Both the position numbers and the translations under genes were made by a program. A stretch of DNA of 64,000 nucleotides from Dickeya chrysanthemi NCPPB 402 (GTDB taxonomy: Bacteria > Pseudomonadota > Gammaproteobacteria > Enterobacterales > Enterobacteriaceae). The notes under the pieces were generated by a model that saw only the letters and a program-made list of their open reading frames with translations, ran no database searches and had not been told where the DNA came from. Shown here piece after piece: positions 53,603 to 63,994 of this stretch (position 1 is the stretch's first letter; each line of letters starts with the position of its first letter). The stretch lies in NCBI RefSeq assembly GCF_000406105.1, contig NZ_CM001974.1:769432-833431 (forward strand), read 5' to 3'.

Positions 53603-54856
53603 TTACGGTTGAGCGTCGGGATAACGCACGCATTCGGGGTCGCGTTGCATGATGATGCGGCCATGGCGAATCGACAACCGGGCTTTGGCCTGACGTTGCA
53701 CCGCGTCGTAGTCGTTTTCTGCGTCCAGAATCAACAGGTTAGCCGGGCGGCCGACCGCGATGCCGTAACGATCACCCAGATGCAGTGCTGTGGCGCTATT
53801 GTCGGTCACAAAATCGAGGCAACGTTGCAGATCCTGATACCCCATCATGTGGCAAATATGCAGCCCGGCGTCAAGAATGCGCAGGATGTTGCCGTTGCCG
53901 AGCGGATACCAGGGGTCCTGGATGGAGTCCTGCCCGAAACAAACGTTCATACCGGCACGGTCCAGTTCAGCGACCCGGGTAACGCCGCGGCGTTTGGGAA
54001 AGGTATCGAAGCGCCCTTGCAGATGGATGCTTTCGGTCGGGCACGACACGAAACTGATGCCGGAGCGCCGCAGCAAACGGAACAGTTTCGAGCAGTAAGC
54101 GTTGTCATACGAGCCCATCGCGACGGTATGGCTGGCGGTGACGCGCGCGCCCATTTCTCTCACCCGCGCCTCTTCCGCCAAGACTTCCAGAAAACGCGAG
54201 TTGGGGTCGTCGGTTTCGTCGCAGTGTACGTCAACCAGACAACCGGTTCGCTCTGCTAAGTCCATCAGGAATTTTATCGAGCTGACGCCCTGTTCGCGGG
54301 TATTTTCGAAATGAGGAATGCCGCCGACCACATCGGCACCGAGTGCGACGGCACGCTCCATCAAGCGGCGGCCTTCCGGATAAGATTCGATACCTTCCTG
54401 CGGGAAGGCGACGATTTGCAGGTCGATCAGCGCCTTCGCTTCGTTTTTGACTTCCAGCATCGCTTCCAGCGCCGCCAGCGACGGATCGGTGACATCAACG
54501 TGGGTGCGAACATGTTGGATACCGTGGTCGCGCAGCATACCGATCGCCGTCTGTGCCCGACGACGCGTATCTTCATGTGTGATGGTCGCCTTGCGCTGGC
54601 TCCAGCGTTCGATGCCTTCAAACAGCGTGCCGCTCATGTTCCATGCCGGCTCGCCTGCGGTCAGGACCGCATCCAGATGAATATGCGGCTCCACCAGCGG
54701 TGGGATAACCAGCCGCCCGGCGGCGTCGATCACGTCTGGCGTCGTCGGTGTCGGCAACATGCCGGGCTGGGCATCTATCGCCGCAATCAGGCCGTCGTGA
54801 AGTTGTAGCGTGTAGCGCCCGGGCTGACGACGTAATGCGGCGTTGATAATCTTCAT
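53603..54856 (-). CDS. CodA-like amidohydrolase (cytosine deaminase family)
   Basis: 417 residues, metal-dependent TIM-barrel amidohydrolase close to E. coli CodA: EPHIHLDAVLTAG, GIQHVRTHVDV, IVAFPQEG, DVHCDETDD, ASHTVAMGSY and NIHLQGRFDTFPKRRG-like IHLQGRFDTFPKRRG. Metal ligands are kept. The CodA active-site motif FGHDDV reads FGQDSI here, so the metal-binding Asp stays but the next residue, Asp314 in CodA, is Ser. Cytosine is therefore not a safe substrate call. ATG 54856 is the best-spaced of three tandem starts after CAGGAG. It follows the PucR-type gene by 13 bases in one operon. Confidence 0.82.
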   Translation of the reverse strand: MKIINAALRRQPGRYTLQLHDGLIAAIDAQPGMLPTPTTPDVIDAAGRLVIPPLVEPHIHLDAVLTAGEPAWNMSGTLFEGIERWSQRKATITHEDTRRRAQTAIGMLRDHGIQHVRTHVDVTDPSLAALEAMLEVKNEAKALIDLQIVAFPQEGIESYPEGRRLMERAVALGADVVGGIPHFENTREQGVSSIKFLMDLAERTGCLVDVHCDETDDPNSRFLEVLAEEARVREMGARVTASHTVAMGSYDNAYCSKLFRLLRRSGISFVSCPTESIHLQGRFDTFPKRRGVTRVAELDRAGMNVCFGQDSIQDPWYPLGNGNILRILDAGLHICHMMGYQDLQRCLDFVTDNSATALHLGDRYGIAVGRPANLLILDAENDYDAVQRQAKARLSIRHGRIIMQRDPECVRYPDAQP

Positions 54857-54869
54857 CATCACTCCTGTA

Positions 54870-55805
54870 TCACTCCTGTGAGGTGGTATTGCACCGCAAC
54901 ATCGCGGTTTCCTGTGTCGGTAAACCCGACTGGCGCCAGAGCAGGAGCGCGACGGCGGCGCTGAGACGAAACAGCGGGTCGCCGAGGCTGCCGCCTGATA
55001 ACTGTTCGATGCGTTGCAGGCGCTGATGCAAGGTATTGCGGTGGATAGCCAGCCGCTCTGCCGCTTTAATCACATTATTGTTTTCCTGTAGTACCGCATC
55101 CAGCGTTTCAATCAGCAAATAAGGTGACTTGCGGTTATTTTCCATCAGATTGCACAACACGTTGTGCATAAAACGCGTGAGCAATGCCGGGTCGTCGACG
55201 GCGCCCAGCAATTGCAGAATACCCAATTCAGTGTAGTCGCACAGGCCTTTTTCCGGGCGCATCGCTGCGACGGCGTTCAGCGCTTGTCTGGCTTCGCTCA
55301 GCGCCTGCCGATAGTGAACTGCCGCGCTGACCGGGCTGGACAAGCCGCCGGACAACGTCAGCGGGGCGATATCGGCATTGACGGACTGGCGCAAAGCGGC
55401 CAGCGCCTGATGCCCTTGCCGTAACAGCGGGCTGTCTGTCGGCAGCACCATCAGCAACAGGTCGCCCAGCGTCACCAACGGCAGCGGGTTAGGCTGCGCC
55501 GACAGACACTCCTGTAACCGTTGTTGCAGGTAGCGGCGCGACCGTTGCAGGTGCGCCTCCGGGTTATCGACATGCGCCGCGGAAAACAGCGTGTCCATAC
55601 CGCACACACGCCAGGCGATCACCCGATGCGGCTGTTCCAGCGGCCATTGCAGCCAGGCGGCGCGTTGATGAATGAGCGGCAGCTCCGACGGGTCGCCGGT
55701 CAGCAACTGGAGCAGAAAGTCGCCGCGCCAGTTATCCCGCTCGTGTTCGGTATGACCATGCCAGGTATGAAAATAAGATACGTTCCTGTAATGCGATGCC
55801 GACAT
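54870..55805 (-). CDS. PucR/CdaR-type helix-turn-helix regulator
   Basis: 311 residues. C-terminal HTH_30: SPYLLIETLDAVLQENNNVIKAAERLAIHRNTLHQRLQRIEQLSG (pieces; about 225-275) is the DNA-binding domain of PucR/CdaR proteins; the middle resembles the GGDEF-like domain of that family. The usual N-terminal ligand domain (about 150 residues) is missing: the protein starts where that domain would end, yet ATG 55805 has a good GAGGGA site. It directly precedes the deaminase gene, so it probably regulates that operon. Confidence 0.82.
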   Translation of the reverse strand: MSASHYRNVSYFHTWHGHTEHERDNWRGDFLLQLLTGDPSELPLIHQRAAWLQWPLEQPHRVIAWRVCGMDTLFSAAHVDNPEAHLQRSRRYLQQRLQECLSAQPNPLPLVTLGDLLLMVLPTDSPLLRQGHQALAALRQSVNADIAPLTLSGGLSSPVSAAVHYRQALSEARQALNAVAAMRPEKGLCDYTELGILQLLGAVDDPALLTRFMHNVLCNLMENNRKSPYLLIETLDAVLQENNNVIKAAERLAIHRNTLHQRLQRIEQLSGGSLGDPLFRLSAAVALLLWRQSGLPTQETAMLRCNTTSQE

Positions 55806-56106
55806 GATGATCCCTCTGGTTTCGTCCCGTTAGGGGAAACGGCAATGTCTGGGAGATTCAGCAAATAGCGTGCCGGTTTTACGGTCGGCAACGCCTGAAC
55901 GGGTCGTCAGAGAGGGGCATCGGGGAATGCAGAACGTAGTTTCTGTGCAGGCTGCATCGTCCGGCATGAAAATATGGCATGCCATGCCCGTTCGCTGTGC
56001 ATGGTGCTGTGTGATGCACTGAAAGCGTGAGCCCGCGAGGAGGGACATCGGCTGAGGGGAAAACGGCAGTGACCGGCACCGGCCACTGCCAACGCAATCG
56101 CGGTGA
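55806..56106. other. Intergenic region between PucR-type gene and chemoreceptor
   Basis: No gene seen. No remnant of the missing PucR N-terminal domain could be recognised in the three minus-strand frames. Confidence 0.5.
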
Positions 56107-57693
56107 TCAGCGTGTGTGCAGCAGCGGCGTATGATCTTCGATACGGAACATGGCCATTGCCTGCACCAACTGGCGAGACTGCTCTTCCAGCGTTTGGGTC
56201 GTATCGGTAGACGCTTTGACCAGCGAAGCATTTTGCTGTGCGACTTTGTCAATCTGAGTGAACGCGATGTTCACTTGCTCGATGCCGCGATGCTGCTCCT
56301 GAGATGCGTAAGAAATCTCTTTCATCAGGCTGGTGATGCGGTTGATCTCTTCCGCCACTTCATCCATGGTTTCACCGGCTTTGCCCGCCAGATCCAACCC
56401 TTCCGATACCCGAGACTGAGAATCCAGAATCAGGCCGCGGATCTCTTTGGCGGCCTGCGCGCTGTGCTGCGCCAGATTGCGTACTTCGCCGGCGACCACG
56501 GCGAAACCTTTACCCTGTTCGCCCGCGCGGGCGGCTTCCACCGCCGCGTTCAGCGCCAGAATGTTGGTCTGGAAGGCGATGCCGTCGATCACGCCGAGAA
56601 TATCGCTGATGCGTTTGGCGCTGACGGCAATTTCACGCATCTTTTCCACCACGTAATTGACGGATTCGTTGCCGCGATCGGTGGTATCGGAAACCTGATT
56701 GGTCAATTGATGAGCCAGTTCAGCGTTGTCGGCGTTGCGCTTAACGGTTGCGCTCAGCTCTTCCAGACTGGCGGCGGTTTGCTCCAGCGCGGCGACGGAT
56801 TCGTCGGTGCGCTCCGCCAGATGACGGTTGCCGCTAAACAGTTCACGGCTGCCCTGGTCGATCATGTGGCCGGCGTCTCGTACCTGGCTGACCGAATCCA
56901 GCAATGCCGACTGCATACGTGCGATGGCATCGCTTAGCCGTCCCAGTTCATTGTCGCCCCCTTCCGTAATGCGGCGGGTCAAATCACCGGAAGCGACGTG
57001 CTCCAACTGTTCAATGGCGTGATCCAGCGGTTTGAGCAGCATGTGGCGTAATGCCAGCCAGCCCAACAGCACCAGCGACAAGGATAACAGGCAGGCAAAG
57101 CCTATCAGCATCAGCATCATTCGTTCATTGCTATTGGCCTGTTGGATGTGTTGTGCGGAGAGTTGCTGGGAGTAGCTGCGGAAGTTCTGGATGGATTTAT
57201 CAAATGCGTCGCTCAGTGGGGTCAGGTTGTTTTCCAGCAACGTGTAGTATTCGTCGGTGTACTGTTTTTTCAGGGAGTCCAGCATCGGTTTCAGCCCCTG
57301 ATTCAGGTAGTCCTGATAACTTTTCAGCACCTGTTGCGCCAGTTTCTGCTCTTGTTCGCTGGTGGTTTCTACACTGCTGAACTGGCGAATGTCCTTGTCG
57401 GATTGCTGTATATAGCTATCCAGCTTATCCGTTTCTTTTGCCCCCACGTCCAGCAACCCGATTTCTATTTTGCGTACCGCCAGCGTAGCGGAGGCTCTGG
57501 CCCGTAATGTCAGGTTATACCCGTTCATCAGCGCGCCCAGTTGATCCCCCTGAATCTGGTTGAGCGCCGTCAGGGATGCCCGACTCTTGTTGATAGCCTG
57601 AATCCCCATGCCGCTGACCAGCAGTAATAGCAGGGTGATCACGGCCAACAGGGTTAACAGGCCGGTACGGATGGAGAGATTTTTCAAACGCAT
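56107..57693 (-). CDS. Methyl-accepting chemotaxis protein
   Basis: 528 residues with classic chemoreceptor layout: N-terminal membrane helix ([19 protein letters not shown]), a Tar-like four-helix periplasmic domain (about 35-185), second helix ([22 protein letters not shown]), HAMP, and a signalling domain with the hairpin tip [30 protein letters not shown]. It lacks a C-terminal NWETF-type CheR-binding pentapeptide, so it relies on other receptors for adaptation. Ligand unknown. A degenerate FliA-like promoter lies upstream at 57855-57880. Confidence 0.95.
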   Translation of the reverse strand: MRLKNLSIRTGLLTLLAVITLLLLLVSGMGIQAINKSRASLTALNQIQGDQLGALMNGYNLTLRARASATLAVRKIEIGLLDVGAKETDKLDSYIQQSDKDIRQFSSVETTSEQEQKLAQQVLKSYQDYLNQGLKPMLDSLKKQYTDEYYTLLENNLTPLSDAFDKSIQNFRSYSQQLSAQHIQQANSNERMMLMLIGFACLLSLSLVLLGWLALRHMLLKPLDHAIEQLEHVASGDLTRRITEGGDNELGRLSDAIARMQSALLDSVSQVRDAGHMIDQGSRELFSGNRHLAERTDESVAALEQTAASLEELSATVKRNADNAELAHQLTNQVSDTTDRGNESVNYVVEKMREIAVSAKRISDILGVIDGIAFQTNILALNAAVEAARAGEQGKGFAVVAGEVRNLAQHSAQAAKEIRGLILDSQSRVSEGLDLAGKAGETMDEVAEEINRITSLMKEISYASQEQHRGIEQVNIAFTQIDKVAQQNASLVKASTDTTQTLEEQSRQLVQAMAMFRIEDHTPLLHTR

Positions 57694-58041
57694 GGTCCAA
57701 TTCCTAGTCTGTGCAGAATAAAAAAACCACTGACAAAACCGATCGCCGGCTTGCCATACGCTAACATGCTTGTAAGGGTGTTTTTTCTTCAGAACATAAC
57801 AGATGAAACAGCATGTTAGGAAGCATGATTCTCTTATCTTTTGTTAACGGAAATGCATCGGCTCGGTGAATTTTCCTTTAAGAAAGATCAATGTGTACTA
57901 AATAAATTCGCCCGGCGGTAATCACTGGTTTATCATCTGCTGATAAAAAATGAACATCATGGGCCTGGTTCTGGGCTAACGAGCGGCATTTCGGTTCCGG
58001 CCTGTGTTTTGGGGCTATCCGGCAACGTACCCGAGGTTTTT
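57694..58041. other. Divergent region between the chemoreceptor and nsrR
   Basis: No gene seen; AT-rich. Contains a possible FliA promoter (57855-57880) for the chemoreceptor and presumably the nsrR promoter. Confidence 0.5.
57855..57880 (-). promoter_or_regulatory. Degenerate FliA (sigma-28) promoter candidate
   Basis: On the minus strand TAAA, a 14-base spacer, then GCCGATGC: 6 of 8 bases of the GCCGATAA -10 element, with a spacer one base short of the usual 15. It is 162 bases before the chemoreceptor start. Confidence 0.4.
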
Positions 58042-58467
58042 GTGCAGTTAACAAGTTTTACGGATTATGGTTTGCGAGCGCTGATTTACATGGCGTCATT
58101 GCCGGATGGCAAAATGACCAGCATCTCAGAAGTAACTGAAGTGTATGGTGTTTCACGTAATCATATGGTGAAAATCATCAATCAGCTGAGTCGTGCCGGG
58201 TTGGTGATGGCCGTGCGCGGCAAAAACGGCGGCATTCGCCTGGGGCGCGATCCGTCCACTATCCGCATTGGGGATGTGGTGCGGGAACTGGAGCCGCTCT
58301 CTCTGGTTAACTGCAGTAAGGAGTTTTGCCACATCACCCCAGCCTGTCGGCTCAAACAAGTGCTGCAGCAGGCGGTACAGAATTTCCTGACGGAACTGGA
58401 TAATTATACGCTCGCCGATATGGTGGAAGAAAACCCACCCCTCTATAAATTACTTCTGGTTGAATAA
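58042..58467 (+). CDS. nsrR: Nitric-oxide-sensing repressor NsrR
   Basis: 141 residues, Rrf2 family, the same length as E. coli Nsr[22 protein letters not shown] start, winged HTH, and the Fe-S cluster cysteines Cys91, Cys96 and Cys102 ([13 protein letters not shown]). It loses DNA binding when NO damages the cluster and represses hmp and other NO-defence genes. The GTG at 58042 (family start, GAGG upstream) is preferred over a longer frame. First gene of nsrR-rnr-rlmB, 40 bases before rnr. Confidence 0.96.
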   Translation: MQLTSFTDYGLRALIYMASLPDGKMTSISEVTEVYGVSRNHMVKIINQLSRAGLVMAVRGKNGGIRLGRDPSTIRIGDVVRELEPLSLVNCSKEFCHITPACRLKQVLQQAVQNFLTELDNYTLADMVEENPPLYKLLLVE

Positions 58468-58507
58468 ATCTGTTCAACTGCCTGCTGATGACAACGGAGG
58501 AACCGCA

Positions 58508-60976
58508 ATGTCACAAGATCCGTTTCTGGAACGTGAAGCAGAAAAATACGAATTCCCCATTCCCAGCCGCGAATACATTCTGGAACACCTGGCAAAACGG
58601 GATACGCCCATCAGCCGTGAAGAGCTGGCGAGTGATCTGCAATTAACCAGCGATGAACAACTGGAAGGGCTGCGCCGTCGGTTGCGCGCCATGGAGCGTG
58701 ACGGACAACTGGTGTTTACCCGTCGCCAGTGCTACGCGTTGCCGGAAAAACTCGATTTGTTGCGTGGTACGGTGATCGGCCATCGCGACGGCTACGGCTT
58801 TCTGCGGGTGGAAGGGCGTAAAGACGATCTTTATCTTTCCGCCGAGCAGATGAAAACGGTGATCCACGGCGATGTGGTGCTGGCCCAGCCGTTGGGTGAA
58901 GACCGCCGAGGACGTCGGGAAGGGCGCATCGTACGGGTGCTGGAACCGCGTACCAGCCAGATAGTCGGGCGTTATTTCACCGAAGCCGGGACCGGTTTCG
59001 TGGTGCCGGACGACAGCCGCCTGAGTTTTGACATTCTGATCCCGCCGGAATGTATCGCCGGCGCCCGCATGGGCTCGGTGGTGGTGGTGGAACTGACCCA
59101 ACGTGGAACCCGCCGCACCAAGGCTATCGGCAAGATCGTGGAGATCCTCGGCGATAATATGGGCACCGGGCTGGCGGTGGATATCGCGCTGCGCACCCAT
59201 GAGATCCCGCATAGTTGGCCGCCCAAAGTGGAAGAGCAGGTGAGCGACCTGACCGACGAAGTGCCGGAAAACGCCAAGAAAGGCCGGGTTGACCTGCGCG
59301 CTCTGCCGCTGGTCACCATCGACGGCGAAGACGCGCGTGACTTTGACGATGCGGTGTACTGTGAGAAGAAACGCGGTGGCGGCTGGCGGCTGTGGGTGGC
59401 GATCGCCGACGTCAGCTACTACGTGCGCCCTGGCACGGCGCTGGACCACGAAGCCCGCGCGCGCGGCACCTCGGTTTACTTCCCGTCGCAGGTGGTGCCG
59501 ATGCTGCCGGAAGTGTTGTCCAACGGGTTGTGCTCACTGAATCCACAGGTGGATCGCCTGTGTATGGTGTGTGAGATGACGGTTTCCTCACAGGGGAAAT
59601 TATCCGGCTACACATTCTACGAAGCGGTGATGAGTTCGCACGCTCGCCTCACCTACACCAAGGTGTGGAGCATTTTGCAGGGCGACGAGGCGCTGCGTGA
59701 GCAGTACCAGCCTCTGGTGGCGCCGCTGGAGGAACTGCACCGGATGTATAAGGTGCTGGAACATGCGCGTGAGGTGCGCGGCGGCATCGCGTTTGAAACC
59801 GAAGAAGCCAAATTCATCTTTAACGCCGAACGCCGCATCGAACGGGTGGAGGCGGTGGTGCGCAACGACGCGCACAAGCTGATTGAAGAGTGCATGATTC
59901 TGGCGAATATCTCGGCGGCGAAATTTGTTGAGAAGAGCGAAGAACCGGCGCTGTTCCGCGTGCATGACCAGCCCAGCGAAGACCATGTGCTGGCGCTGCG
60001 TAGCGTGCTGGGCGAGCTGGGGTTGACGCTGACAGGCGGCATGAAACCGCAGCCGAAAGATTACGCCGAACTGATGGACTCCATTGCCGACCGGCCGGAT
60101 CACGAGATGCTGCAAACCATGCTGCTGCGCTCAATGAAACAGGCGGTGTATGACCCGGAAAATCGCGGTCACTTCGGCCTGGCGCTGACCTCGTACGCGC
60201 ATTTCACCTCGCCTATCCGGCGTTATCCGGATTTGTCGCTGCACCGCGCCATCAAGTACCTGCTCAGCGACCGTAAAGCCCGCTGGACCCAGAGCGGCGG
60301 CTGGCACGCCGATTTCAACGAGATGCTGCAACTGGGCCAACACTGCTCGATGACCGAACGTCGTGCCGACGAAGCCACGCGTGACGTGGCCGACTGGCTG
60401 AAGTGCGACTTCATGCAGGATCACGTCGGCGAAACCTTCACCGGCATCATCTCCAGCGTCACCGGTTTTGGTTTCTTCGTTCGTCTCAATGACCTGTTCA
60501 TCGACGGTCTGGTGCATGTCTCTACCCTGGATAACGACTATTACCGTTACGATAATGTCGGCCAGCGCTTGATCGGTGAATCCCGCGGTCAGACCTACCG
60601 GTTGGGGGATGAAGTGGAAATCCGCGTGGAAGCGGTGCACATGGACGAACGCAAGATTGATTTTGCGCTGATCTCTTCCACCCGTAAGGTGCGTGGCGAA
60701 GGCAAGACCGCGCGCGACCGGGCGAAGAAAGGCAGCGATGCCGGTACGAAGCCGCCGCGTCGTCGCCGTACCGGGCAACGCGGCAACTTTGAGCCGGATA
60801 GCGCGTTCCGTTCCGAAGGCGGCAAGCGTCAGCCTGCCGGTAAGGATAAAGCCAAACCGAACGGCAGCGGCAAAAAGAAGGCGGCCCAATCGCAAAAGAA
60901 CGCTGAAAAAACGCGTAAAATTGCAGCGGCCACCCGTGCCAAACGCGCCGACAAAAAGAAAAAACCGGCGGAGTGA
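58508..60976 (+). CDS. rnr: Exoribonuclease R
   Basis: 822 residues: HTH-like N-terminus ([20 protein letters not shown]), two cold-shock domains, RNB catalytic domain with [14 protein letters not shown] (metal-binding Asp residues), an S1 domain ([17 protein letters not shown]) and a long Lys/Arg-rich tail. It degrades structured RNA 3' to 5' and takes part in tmRNA-linked and cold-shock RNA turnover. ATG 58508 (MSQDPF, as in E. coli) has GGAGGAA upstream; a frame extension of 16 residues overlaps nsrR. Confidence 0.97.
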   Translation: MSQDPFLEREAEKYEFPIPSREYILEHLAKRDTPISREELASDLQLTSDEQLEGLRRRLRAMERDGQLVFTRRQCYALPEKLDLLRGTVIGHRDGYGFLRVEGRKDDLYLSAEQMKTVIHGDVVLAQPLGEDRRGRREGRIVRVLEPRTSQIVGRYFTEAGTGFVVPDDSRLSFDILIPPECIAGARMGSVVVVELTQRGTRRTKAIGKIVEILGDNMGTGLAVDIALRTHEIPHSWPPKVEEQVSDLTDEVPENAKKGRVDLRALPLVTIDGEDARDFDDAVYCEKKRGGGWRLWVAIADVSYYVRPGTALDHEARARGTSVYFPSQVVPMLPEVLSNGLCSLNPQVDRLCMVCEMTVSSQGKLSGYTFYEAVMSSHARLTYTKVWSILQGDEALREQYQPLVAPLEELHRMYKVLEHAREVRGGIAFETEEAKFIFNAERRIERVEAVVRNDAHKLIEECMILANISAAKFVEKSEEPALFRVHDQPSEDHVLALRSVLGELGLTLTGGMKPQPKDYAELMDSIADRPDHEMLQTMLLRSMKQAVYDPENRGHFGLALTSYAHFTSPIRRYPDLSLHRAIKYLLSDRKARWTQSGGWHADFNEMLQLGQHCSMTERRADEATRDVADWLKCDFMQDHVGETFTGIISSVTGFGFFVRLNDLFIDGLVHVSTLDNDYYRYDNVGQRLIGESRGQTYRLGDEVEIRVEAVHMDERKIDFALISSTRKVRGEGKTARDRAKKGSDAGTKPPRRRRTGQRGNFEPDSAFRSEGGKRQPAGKDKAKPNGSGKKKAAQSQKNAEKTRKIAAATRAKRADKKKKPAE

Positions 60977-61065
60977 CGAAAATCGTCCGACCGTTGTATC
61001 TGCATCAGGGGCTGCCGGAACGGCGGCCCTGTTAACCTTTTGAAGCGTATTGTTGAAGAGTATTA

Positions 61066-61800
61066 ATGAGCGAAATTATTTACGGCATCCATGCGGTGAA
61101 AGCGCTGCTGGAACAAGACCCCCAGCGTTTTCTGGAAGTATTCATCCTGAAAGGGCGTGAAGATCGCCGCCTGCAACCGTTGATTGCCGAGCTGGAAGCC
61201 GGCGGCATCGCGGTGCAGGTCGCCAGCCGTCAGTGGCTGGATGACAAAGTCGAAGGCGCGGTGCATCAGGGGATCGTCGCCCGGGTGAAAGAAGGACGGC
61301 AGTATCAGGAAAACGATCTGCCGGGATTGCTGGCCTCGCTGGCTACCCCGTTCCTGCTGGTGCTGGATGGCGTGACCGATCCACACAATCTGGGCGCCTG
61401 CCTGCGCAGTGCCGATGCCGCCGGCGTTCACGCGGTGATCGTGCCGCGCGACCGTTCCGCCCAGTTAAATGCGACCGCGAAGAAAGTCGCCTGCGGCGCG
61501 GCGGAAACCGTGCCGTTGATCCGCGTCACCAATCTGGCGCGCACCCTGCGTTTCCTGCAGGAACAGAATATCTGGATCGTCGGTACGGCAGGCGAAGCGG
61601 ATCACACCCTGTATCAAAGCAAGCTCACCGGCCCGCTGGCGCTGGTGATGGGCGCTGAGGGAGAAGGGATGCGCCGCCTGACCCGCGAACATTGCGATGA
61701 ACTGATCAGCATTCCTATGGCGGGCAGCGTGTCGTCGTTGAACGTGTCCGTCGCTACCGGTATTTGCCTGTTCGAGGCGGTGCGTCAGCGCGCAGTGTGA
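61066..61800 (+). CDS. rlmB: 23S rRNA (guanosine-2'-O-)-methyltransferase RlmB
   Basis: 244-residue SpoU-family enzyme methylating G2251 of 23S rRNA. N-terminal substrate domain [19 protein letters not shown], then the knotted SPOUT domain: [40 protein letters not shown] and [18 protein letters not shown]. It follows rnr as in E. coli. Confidence 0.97.
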   Translation: MSEIIYGIHAVKALLEQDPQRFLEVFILKGREDRRLQPLIAELEAGGIAVQVASRQWLDDKVEGAVHQGIVARVKEGRQYQENDLPGLLASLATPFLLVLDGVTDPHNLGACLRSADAAGVHAVIVPRDRSAQLNATAKKVACGAAETVPLIRVTNLARTLRFLQEQNIWIVGTAGEADHTLYQSKLTGPLALVMGAEGEGMRRLTREHCDELISIPMAGSVSSLNVSVATGICLFEAVRQRAV

Positions 61801-61805
61801 AGAGG

Positions 61806-61831
61806 TTGCCTGAACCCGATGGGTTCAGGCA
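61806..61831 (+). terminator. Hairpin after rlmB
   Basis: TGCCTGAACCC / GGGTTCAGGCA with a GAT loop, six bases after the rlmB stop and before the convergent chemoreceptor end. No T run follows, so termination efficiency is unclear. Confidence 0.55.
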
Positions 61832-61849
61832 GAAAGGCCGTCGGGCGTG

Positions 61850-63367
61850 TTATGCCGACAACCGCGGCGTGAGCGTGTTGGAAAGCCGGAAGACGGATAC
61901 CGCGTTGGAGAGCAGTTCAGCCTGCTGTTCCAGCGAGGTCGCCGCTGCGGATGACTGCTCAACCAGAACCGCGTTTTGTTGGGTGGTTTGGTCCATTTCT
62001 ACAATCGCATTACCCACCTGCGATATGCCGCGGTGTTGTTCATCAGACGCGACGGCGATGTCGCCCATGATGTCGTGAACCTGGGTGACCGCATGAACAA
62101 TGTCTTCCATGGTTTTACCGGCATTTTCCACCCGCGACGCACCATCATTAATTTGTGATACCGAGTTGGCGATCAGGTCCTCGATTTCATGGGCGGCTTG
62201 TGCGCTGCGCTGCGCCAGATTACGCACCTCGCCGGCCACCACGGCAAATCCGCGGCCTTGCTCCCCGGCTCGGGCGGCTTCTACCGCGGCGTTGAGCGCC
62301 AGAATATTGGTCTGAAACGCGATACTGTTGATGACGGACGTAATTTCGGCGATGCGGCGCGAGCCCTGGGCGATGTTCCCCATCGTTTGTACCGCGCTAC
62401 TGACTTGTTCGCCCCCCTGGCGCGCGGTCGACGAGGCATTCATGACCAGGGTATTGGCATGATGAGCATTGTCGGCATTCTGCTTCACGGTAGAGGTGAG
62501 CTGCTCCATGCTGGCAGCGGTTTGTTCTATGGCGGCGGCCTGCTGTTCGGTGCGGGATGATAAATCGGTATTGCCCGCCACGATTTCGCCTGCCGCATGG
62601 GAAATCTGGTCGGCGCTGAGACGAATTTTATCGATCATGCCGTGCAGGTTGTCGTTCATCTTTGCCATGGCGCAAATCAACTGCCCCAGTTCGTCGCGGC
62701 GTTCGCTGCGCAGTCGTACCGTCAGGTCGCCTTCGGAAATGGCGCGTGTCGCCTGCAAAGCTTCGTGTAGCGGCCGGACTATCTGGCGTGAAATCACGAT
62801 GGCGGCGGTCAGGCCGAGTATCACGGCCACCAGAGTCATGATGGCCAGCCGGATGTCGCTGCTGGAGATATTCTGGGCGGCCCGCGTTTCTTCGGTGAAA
62901 TAGAGTTGGTTGATGCTCTCCTGCAGCGTCGCCATTTGGGCGTTAAGATCGCTCAGCACCTGCTGGCTGGCGTCGGGCTTCAGCACCTGCTTACGCTGGC
63001 TGGTGTAGGCTTCCAGCATGGTGCTGACTTGCCGAATACCGCTTTCGTCTTCCTCCGGCCAGGTATTGGCGCGAATTTCCTGCAGGAGAGTCGTCAACTC
63101 CTGGCTGATGGTGTTGATGGCGGTATCATGCTGTTCCAGATAGTGCGCTTTACGCTCCAGCGCATAGCCAAAGTTGGCTTCTCGCGCAACGACGGTTTTG
63201 TCATACATTGAGCCCAGGCGACTGATACGTTTCAGAGATTGTTCGCTGTTGTGTAAACCGTAAAAGCCGACTAATGACAGGGTAATACCTATTAATAGCA
63301 ATAACCCGAATCCCAGCAACAGTTTACGTGTGACTGGCAGGTTTTTTAATGACAGGTGATGTAGCAT
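61850..63367 (-). CDS. Methyl-accepting chemotaxis protein (FliA-controlled)
   Basis: 505 residues: membrane helix (KLLLGFGLLLLIGITLSLVGF), periplasmic four-helix domain (about 35-190), second helix (LAIMTLVAVILGLTAAIVIS), HAMP, and signalling tip [30 protein letters not shown]. It ends RLSNTLTPRLSA without a CheR-binding pentapeptide. Start MLHHLSLKNLPVTRK at 63367 has GGAAGGAAG upstream; a 32-residue longer frame is not receptor-like. A consensus FliA promoter lies 175 bases upstream, so it belongs to the late flagellar/chemotaxis regulon. Confidence 0.95.
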   Translation of the reverse strand: MLHHLSLKNLPVTRKLLLGFGLLLLIGITLSLVGFYGLHNSEQSLKRISRLGSMYDKTVVAREANFGYALERKAHYLEQHDTAINTISQELTTLLQEIRANTWPEEDESGIRQVSTMLEAYTSQRKQVLKPDASQQVLSDLNAQMATLQESINQLYFTEETRAAQNISSSDIRLAIMTLVAVILGLTAAIVISRQIVRPLHEALQATRAISEGDLTVRLRSERRDELGQLICAMAKMNDNLHGMIDKIRLSADQISHAAGEIVAGNTDLSSRTEQQAAAIEQTAASMEQLTSTVKQNADNAHHANTLVMNASSTARQGGEQVSSAVQTMGNIAQGSRRIAEITSVINSIAFQTNILALNAAVEAARAGEQGRGFAVVAGEVRNLAQRSAQAAHEIEDLIANSVSQINDGASRVENAGKTMEDIVHAVTQVHDIMGDIAVASDEQHRGISQVGNAIVEMDQTTQQNAVLVEQSSAAATSLEQQAELLSNAVSVFRLSNTLTPRLSA

Positions 63368-63672
63368 AAATCTACTTCCTTCCGTATTTGTTGTTGTCCT
63401 GAAGTGTTGTCTTATTAATGTGACCGTCTTGATATGGCCGTCTGTCCGGTGTTGCGAAAGCATGACTCATACGTCGGCACAGTGCTGGCTGTCGGATAGA
63501 ACCAGAGTGAGGCGGCCGCATGCTAACCAAACGTCGGCATTTTATCGGCTTTGGCGGGGGAACGTTTATATCAGCGTTGGAAAAACAGGAAGTTTTATCC
63601 TGGTCAGATGTCGGGTACGTTATGTCGATCACGCTATAGGCCGACAACAGAGATAACCCCGTGGTCGGCATC
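63368..63672. other. Upstream region of the second chemoreceptor
   Basis: No gene seen; contains the FliA promoter listed at 63542-63568 and ends at the long palindromic element. Confidence 0.6.
63542..63568 (-). promoter_or_regulatory. Consensus FliA (sigma-28) promoter
   Basis: On the minus strand TAAA, exactly 15 bases, then GCCGATAA, a perfect match to the flagellar class 3 promoter. It faces the chemoreceptor gene at 61850-63367, leaving an untranslated leader of about 165 bases. Confidence 0.88.
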
Positions 63673-63994
63673 TATACCCGTCATACTTCAAGTTGCAGGT
63701 GCGTTGGCTGCGTTACTCGGCCCATCAATGGGCCTCGCCCTTCGGGCCGCTGCAAGCAGCGTTCAAATCTGCTCCCGGCAGAGTTGTCGTTCACCCGAAT
63801 CACTTACCTGAGTAAGCTCATCGGGATTAAATGAGAGACATCCTGTCTCTCACCGGAGGCCAGCCGTTGGCTGGTCAAATTCGTTCCCGACGAATTTGTC
63901 TCTCTCTCTTGCCGCGTTACAAGGCTCAATGAGCCTTGCCCTGAAGGGCCAACGCATTGCGTTTTGTCCTGCAACTCGAATTATTTTGGGTATA
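63673..63994. repeat. Interspersed palindromic element, copy 3 (322 bp, long form)
   Basis: Starts TATACCCGTCATACTTCAAG and ends TCGAATTATTTTGGGTATA. It is some 120 bp longer than copies 1 and 2: both kinds of core are present (GGGCCTCGCCCTTCGGGCC-type and CAAGGCTCAATGAGCCTTG), joined by GAGAGACATCCTGTCTCTC and GCCAGCCGTTGGCTGG hairpins. It lies 305 bases before the second chemoreceptor. Confidence 0.88.
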
